Below, in pieces: positions 5,916 to 10,519 of a stretch of 10,519 bases of DNA. Within the stretch, counting starts at the first letter, position 1; every line of letters begins with the position of its first letter. Origin of the DNA: Methanoregula sp. GTDB taxonomy: Archaea; Halobacteriota; Methanomicrobia; Methanomicrobiales; Methanospirillaceae. The notes under the pieces were generated by a model. The model ran no database searches. It was not told where the DNA came from and was given only the letters and a program-made list of their open reading frames with translations. Where the stretch lies: positions 1 to 10,519 of the forward strand of contig JAPKXT010000011.1 of the NCBI GenBank assembly GCA_026394695.1, read 5' to 3'. The position numbers and the translations under genes were made by a program.

Positions 5916-6038
5916 ACATCATATGAATTTTGAGATTTGACTGACTCACACCATGCAGATGAGCCTCTTTTCTGGCAATTTTACATTGCACAAGATTCTC
6001 TTGAAATGAAAGATTTCAGAAGCACGTAATCTGTGATG

Positions 6039-6057
6039 AAAAAAATTTTACTAATTT
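6039..6057 (-). terminator. T-run terminator of the giant TPR gene
   Basis: Immediately after the TAA stop, the minus strand reads AAATTAGTAAAATTTTTTTC, ending in seven T. This is a simple oligo-T archaeal terminator. Confidence 0.5.
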
Positions 6058-9000
6058 TTACTTTGCTTTCTTGTAACAAATCCGGGCTTCTTCATGTTTA
6101 CCGATCGTATCAAGTATACTTCCAATATCATTCCACACTTCTTTTCGGCCCGGATCGATCTCCAGGGCACGTTTAAATGTGGTCAGGGCTTCCTGGTACT
6201 TTCCCAGCTCCTTTAATGATTGTCCTTTATAGATCCATGCGTCGACAAAATCCGGCTGGAGCGTTATCATCATACTGAATGCTTCGATAGCCTCCTGGTA
6301 CCGCCCGAGGGCAATAAGTGCGCTGCCTTTGGTGAAATACGCTATGGAGAACGTGGGGTCAACAGATATTGCCCGATCGTAGGATTCGATTGCAGCCGCG
6401 CTTTGTTGCTGGGCCGCAAGCGCCATACCGTGACGTGTCCAGCCGAGAGCATTCTCCGGGTCCAAGTCAAGGCTGTTCTCATAGGCAGCCAGCGCTTCCT
6501 TGTGCTTACCGAGATCGTACAGAACGTTCCCTTTACCCATCCATGCATCGGCAAGACTGCTATCCAGCTCAAGTGCTTTGTCAAACGTATCTACGGCATC
6601 GCGGGACATACCGAGTTCTGCGAGAGAAACACCTTTATAGGAAAGTGCTTCAGCGCTGTGATTGATTTCAAGAGCCCGGTCATAGGACTGTATTGCCTCC
6701 CGGTGCTGGTCGAGTGCGGCAGAAGCCCTGCCCCGGTAGAGATGAACCTCTGCAGTTCCCCGGGTGTTCTCCAGGGCATGCTCAAATGCCGTGATCGCGG
6801 CATTAAAATTACCCATTTCAAAAAATGCCCTGCCTTTCCAGAAGAATGCCTCGTGGCAGGAGGGATTAATCTCCAGTGCCCGTTCAAATGCGGTGATTGC
6901 ATCGTCGGGATGCCCGAGCACAAGCAGCGCCCTGCCTTTCTCGTAAATCGCCTGTACATACCCGGAATTGATGGAGAGCACACGCTCGAATGATGCAATC
7001 GCATCTTTATTCTTCCCGTTATGCATAAGTGCCCTGCCCCGTTCGTAAAGAGTGTTCTGGTAATCCGGATTAATGCGAAGTGCTGCGTCAAACGCACCAA
7101 TCGCTTCATCGTATTCCCCGATTTTGGCAAGAGCAATTCCTTTGTAATGGTATGCCTCTGTGTAATGGTCATGGAACGCCAGCGCCTGGTCAAACACCGT
7201 TATAGCTTCGTCATAGCGCTCATGCTGGATAAAGGCAATCCCCTTGTAATAGAACGCTTCCGGGTACTCCGGCTGGAGAGCAAGCGCCACATCAAAAGCT
7301 TTGAATGCCTCATCGTGCCGGTTCAGGTAAATTAATGCTATTCCCCGCTGCAGGTGGGGTAGAGCATTGCGTGCATCAAGGGAAATTGCACGATCATAGC
7401 AGTCCAGCGCCATATCATACCTGCCAAGCTGGGCCTCTGCAATGCCCTTAAAGAGCCATGCATCAGAAAATACCTTATTCTCAACGAGGGCCCGCTCGAA
7501 TGTACTGATGGCTTCGTGATACATTGAAAGACTCATCAGGGCCCGTCCTTTCTGGTACAATGCCTGAGCACATTTTGGTTGATGAACCAGTGCAGATTCG
7601 AAGTTTTTGATAGCTTCCTGGTACCTGCCGAGACGGGATAAGGAAACTCCAAGATAATAGCAGGCTCGTTCATCTTTTGTATCGATACTGAGCGCCTTTT
7701 TATAACAGCTGATCGCTTCTGAGTCCCGCCCAAGTAACGAGAGGGCGACTCCTTTACCCGTCCAGGCAAATGCCGCCGTTGGACGGAGACGCAATGCCAG
7801 GTCAAAGGAAACGATCGCATTCTCGTACCGCATGAGCCGGGTAAGTGCGATCCCTTTATGGTACAGCGCCTCTATGTGTTTTGGCTGGATTGCCAGCGCA
7901 TTATCATAGGATAATACCGCTTCATTATTCATTCCCAGTTCAAAGAGTGCCCTTCCCTTGTTATAAAAGGCTGAGACGAAATCCGGGCGTATTTCCAGGG
8001 CCTTGCTGAATGCTTCAATGGCATCTTCATGCCCGGCGAGAGCAAAGAGTGCAGCACCTTTCAGGTACCAGGCATCGGCATTGGTCGGGTCAATCTCCAG
8101 CGTTTTCACATATGCTTCAATTGCATCATTATACCTGCCAAGATCGGCCAGCGTCTTGCCACGGTGCAGCCAAAGTTCAATGGATCCGGGTGTAATCTTC
8201 AATGCCCGGTCAAATGCATCGATTGCATCATTTTTCCTTCCGGTTGCATCAAGGGACAAACCCTTGTGATAGAATGCGAGCACATTTCCGGCATCCAGAT
8301 CAATATTTTTATTAAATGCAATGATGGCGTCTTCATGTCGTCCCAGGTTTGCCAGTGCAAGTCCTTTATGGAAATAGACTTCCGCATAATTCTTCTCGAT
8401 ATTGAGGGCTTTATCAAAGCCTCGCACCGCTTCCCGGTACATGCCCAGAGATGCATGAGCCTTTCCCTTGTCACACCATGCCTCGGCAAAGGAGAGATCG
8501 ATCTCGAGTGCCTGGTCAAATGCTTTTACCGCTTCTTCGAACCTGCCGAGCCGTGCAAGTGCAACACCTTTATAGTGAAGGGCTGGAGCATGTACCGGGT
8601 CAAGATCAAGTGCCTGATTATACATGGCAATGGCATCGGTTGTCTGTTCAAGGCAGTCGAGCGATCGTGCTTTGTTAAAGCAGGCCTCAAAATAATCCGG
8701 TTTTAGCAAGAGGGCGTTATCGAATGCCGATATTGCGTCCTTGTGCCGGTTGAGTTTTGCATAGACTACTCCCTGCTCAAACCACGCCTGCGTATTTTCA
8801 GGTGTCAGGACCAGCAGATGTCCAAATGCTTCTGCTGCAGCACCATATCTGCCGGTCGCTGCAAAAGATGCTGCATAATAGTAGAGAGCATCCGCGTTAT
8901 CCGGTTCAATGGCAAGCGCCTTTTGTAGTGTCACAATTGAATCTTCAAATTTACCGATACGGTACAGGGCAATACCTTTTTCGTGCAGGGCACGGGGATC

Positions 9001-10519
9001 TTCCGGTAAAAGATCAAGTACCCTGTCAAAGGAAATGATCGCATCATTAAATTTCTCAAGAGTGGCAAACGCCCTCCCCCGCTCTAAAAACGCATCGGCA
9101 TATTCAGGGCGGCTGGTAATACTGGTGTCAAAGGCAGTGATAGCTTCATCGGGATGATCAAGGTGTGCAAGCACCAGCCCTTTCTCGTACCAGATATCGG
9201 GATCTGTTGTGTTGAGGGTAAGTGCTGTATCAAAAGCCTGTTCCGCCTCTTCATACCGGCCGAGCCTGACTAAGCATAATCCCTGTAAGTAGGGGGGTTC
9301 GTACCGCCCGGGAAGTAACGAGGCTGCATGTCCGAAAGTCTCCTGTGCCTCGTTCTCTCTGCCCAGGTTTTCAAGGGCCCGCCCCTTCTCGTACAGGACA
9401 TTCCCGTTGTCAGCTTCTTCTCTGAGTGCACTGTCAAAAATATCAATTGCTCTTTCATACTGTGCGAGCCGGAAGAGTGCACACCCTTCAGAAAAGAGCA
9501 ATGAGATATTATGCGGATCGTTCTGTCGTGCTCTCTCAAACGCTTCTACTGCTTCTTTGTCTTTACCCAGTTTTTCAGATGCAATGCCTTTATGGAGCCA
9601 TGCTGATGAAAGATCGGGTACCCGGGATAATGTTTCGTCAAATGATACGATCGCTTCGTCATACCGCCCGAGATTTTCAAGGGCCAGTCCTTTGTTAAAG
9701 TAACCCTCGGCAAAGTCAGGATCAAGGGTGAGAGAGCGGGAGAACGATGATTCTGCCTCTTCATTCCTTCCGAGCATCACATAGGCAAGTCCCTGTTCAA
9801 AATGCCCGCTTCGGTTTGTATCATCCAGGGCAATTGCCTGAGAGAATGCAGTGATGGCCTCGTCATACTGTTTCAGGTTTGAGAGCGTTAATCCTTTATT
9901 AAAATGTGCTGCATAGGAATTCTTGTCGAGTGCGATCGCCCGGTCGAATGCAGTTTTTGCTTCTTCAAATCGTTTAAGACAGGATAATACAAGGCCCTGG
10001 TTAAACCAGAGTTCGTAACGTCCCGTGTCGAGGTCGAGAGCTGTATCGAATGCCAGGCGGGCTTCTTCAAAGCGGTTGAGATTTTTGAGGGAGAGTCCTT
10101 TGTGGTAATATGCAGGAGTATACGATGAGTCAACAGCGAGTGCCCGGTCGAATGCAGCGATTGCATCCAGATCCTTCGAAAGACGGCTGAGTGCGAGTCC
10201 TTTGTCAAAGAATGCATTGACAAACTTCGGGTCGAGTGTCGTAGCCTGTTCAAAAGTATTGACAGCTTCTGTATCCTTACCCAGTTTTGTGAGGGCCACA
10301 CCTTTGTCATAATAGGCGTTTAGGGCCTCCAAAGCCGGCTCATACTGGTTGAGAGAAAGCAGCGTACTACCTTTCCGTAACCATGCTGAAGCACATGACT
10401 GATCGTAAGCGAGCACCTTTTCAAAACAGGTGATCGCTTCAGCAGGATTCCCGAGTTCGATGTAGGTCTTGCCCTTCCGGTACCAGGCAGTAGTGTTATC
10501 CGGTGCAAGCGCAATTGCC
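6058..10519 (-). CDS. Giant all-TPR repeat protein, N-terminus outside the window
   Basis: The frame is open from the right edge to a TAA at 6058-6060: 1486 residues, with no start inside the window that must be used. A GTG at 10416 is in frame, but the TPR pattern continues upstream of it (AWYRKGKTYIELG), so it is internal. I divided the protein into 10 edge residues plus 44 units. Units are 34 residues except one of 23, one of 33 and a 26-residue C-terminal end. The unit pattern is roughly A-[WFY]-[YFL]-x-K-G-x-A-L-x-x-L-G-R-Y-x-E-A-I-x-A-F-D-x-A-L-x-L-D-P. The visible part has no linker, transmembrane segment, catalytic domain or C-terminal extra domain, and ends CYKKAK. TPRs stack into a superhelix of about seven to eight units per turn that binds proteins or peptides, so this would be a long scaffold. 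The partner, and any signal peptide or N-terminal domain, cannot be seen. Confidence 0.93.
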   Translation of the reverse strand, partial: AIALAPDNTTAWYRKGKTYIELGNPAEAITCFEKVLAYDQSCASAWLRKGSTLLSLNQYEPALEALNAYYDKGVALTKLGKDTEAVNTFEQATTLDPKFVNAFFDKGLALSRLSKDLDAIAAFDRALAVDSSYTPAYYHKGLSLKNLNRFEEARLAFDTALDLDTGRYELWFNQGLVLSCLKRFEEAKTAFDRAIALDKNSYAAHFNKGLTLSNLKQYDEAITAFSQAIALDDTNRSGHFEQGLAYVMLGRNEEAESSFSRSLTLDPDFAEGYFNKGLALENLGRYDEAIVSFDETLSRVPDLSSAWLHKGIASEKLGKDKEAVEAFERARQNDPHNISLLFSEGCALFRLAQYERAIDIFDSALREEADNGNVLYEKGRALENLGRENEAQETFGHAASLLPGRYEPPYLQGLCLVRLGRYEEAEQAFDTALTLNTTDPDIWYEKGLVLAHLDHPDEAITAFDTSITSRPEYADAFLERGRAFATLEKFNDAIISFDRVLDLLPEDPRALHEKGIALYRIGKFEDSIVTLQKALAIEPDNADALYYYAASFAATGRYGAAAEAFGHLLVLTPENTQAWFEQGVVYAKLNRHKDAISAFDNALLLKPDYFEACFNKARSLDCLEQTTDAIAMYNQALDLDPVHAPALHYKGVALARLGRFEEAVKAFDQALEIDLSFAEAWCDKGKAHASLGMYREAVRGFDKALNIEKNYAEVYFHKGLALANLGRHEDAIIAFNKNIDLDAGNVLAFYHKGLSLDATGRKNDAIDAFDRALKITPGSIELWLHRGKTLADLGRYNDAIEAYVKTLEIDPTNADAWYLKGAALFALAGHEDAIEAFSKALEIRPDFVSAFYNKGRALFELGMNNEAVLSYDNALAIQPKHIEALYHKGIALTRLMRYENAIVSFDLALRLRPTAAFAWTGKGVALSLLGRDSEAISCYKKALSIDTKDERACYYLGVSLSRLGRYQEAIKNFESALVHQPKCAQALYQKGRALMSLSMYHEAISTFERALVENKVFSDAWLFKGIAEAQLGRYDMALDCYDRAISLDARNALPHLQRGIALIYLNRHDEAFKAFDVALALQPEYPEAFYYKGIAFIQHERYDEAITVFDQALAFHDHYTEAYHYKGIALAKIGEYDEAIGAFDAALRINPDYQNTLYERGRALMHNGKNKDAIASFERVLSINSGYVQAIYEKGRALLVLGHPDDAITAFERALEINPSCHEAFFWKGRAFFEMGNFNAAITAFEHALENTRGTAEVHLYRGRASAALDQHREAIQSYDRALEINHSAEALSYKGVSLAELGMSRDAVDTFDKALELDSSLADAWMGKGNVLYDLGKHKEALAAYENSLDLDPENALGWTRHGMALAAQQQSAAAIESYDRAISVDPTFSIAYFTKGSALIALGRYQEAIEAFSMMITLQPDFVDAWIYKGQSLKELGKYQEALTTFKRALEIDPGRKEVWNDIGSILDTIGKHEEARICYKKAK
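6061..10518 (-). repeat. Tandem 102-bp coding periodicity (44 TPR units)
   Basis: The gene is a head-to-tail array with a 102-nt period matching the 34-residue TPR. Units are clearly related as protein but differ at most variable positions and in codon choice. The array therefore looks old and selected, not recently expanded. Exceptions to the period are the unit at 10318-10386 (69 nt), the unit at 6649-6747 (99 nt) and the C-terminal end. Confidence 0.85.

Larger units (their letters stand above)
5678..6057. other. 380-bp convergent intergenic region without a convincing gene
   Basis: This spacer separates two convergent TPR genes. It holds an imperfect hairpin (5726-5751), a TATA-like stretch (5764-5776), a GC-rich fold-prone core (5842-5915) inside otherwise AT-rich DNA, two near-identical 12-mers flanking that core (5780-5791 and 5958-5969) and a T-run serving the minus-strand gene. 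A 73-codon minus-strand frame (5770-5991) crosses it, but I see no domain or ribosome binding site supporting it. Confidence 0.6.

Noticed and set aside
5770..5991. 73-codon minus-strand ORF in the convergent intergenic region
   Set aside because: No recognisable domain and no good ribosome binding site at its first ATG; its composition follows the GC-rich module. More likely a stop-free stretch of a repeat or RNA element than a gene.
6220..8706. Plus-strand ORFs up to 257 codons across the TPR array
   Set aside because: Antisense shadows produced by the repeated codon pattern of the TPR units; their own repetitiveness mirrors the 102-nt period.
10414..10416. GTG at 10416 as start of the giant TPR gene
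   Set aside because: The frame and the TPR pattern continue upstream to the window edge, so this codon is an internal Val within a repeat.
6058..10519. CRISPR or satellite-like tandem repeat
   Set aside because: The 102-nt periodicity is fully explained by 34-residue TPR coding units in one open frame, with no identical repeats and no unique spacers.

Overview
The window looks like part of a methanogenic archaeon chromosome, most likely order Methanomicrobiales (Methanoregula-like). That placement is inference, not a search result. It rests on three things. A grpE-dnaK-dnaJ cluster carries a DnaK without the large N-terminal insert of Gram-negative DnaK. An archaeal Trm-G10-type tRNA methyltransferase lies next to it. 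Promoters are AT-rich TATA-type, terminators are simple T-runs, and two TPR proteins of the degenerate 34-residue type are present.

Layout. Positions 1-119 hold the first 39 codons of a purH-like gene on the minus strand, running off the left edge. Positions 120-523 are an AT-rich divergent intergenic region with a promoter on each side, a 13-bp palindrome, a 10-bp direct repeat and a 17-codon mini-ORF behind a good ribosome binding site. Positions 524-3908 are the Hsp70 chaperone operon (grpE, dnaK, dnaJ), tightly spaced on the plus strand. After a T-rich terminator come the tRNA guanine-10 methyltransferase (3996-4964) and a small exported, C-terminally anchored TPR protein (5030-5677). Positions 5678-6057 hold no convincing gene but do contain a GC-rich, fold-prone module. 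The rest, 6058-10519 on the minus strand, is one uninterrupted frame for a protein of at least 1486 residues made only of TPR units. Its N-terminus lies beyond the right edge.

Function. GrpE, DnaK and DnaJ form the nucleotide-exchange, ATPase and J-cochaperone cycle. As sequenced, dnaJ is broken: the J domain and Gly/Phe region are in one frame and the rest is in another, and about 45-55 residues around the first zinc-finger CxxCxGxG motif are absent. This is either a real internal deletion or an assembly error. It is the most important thing to check in the left half.

The most striking object is the giant TPR array. I divided it by hand into 44 units. All are 34 residues except one of 23, one of 33 and the shorter C-terminal cap, and the sum matches the open frame exactly. 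I found no mobile element, CRISPR array, tRNA or rRNA. I cannot demonstrate a new multi-gene system. The best candidates for novelty are the giant TPR protein and the GC-rich intergenic module.
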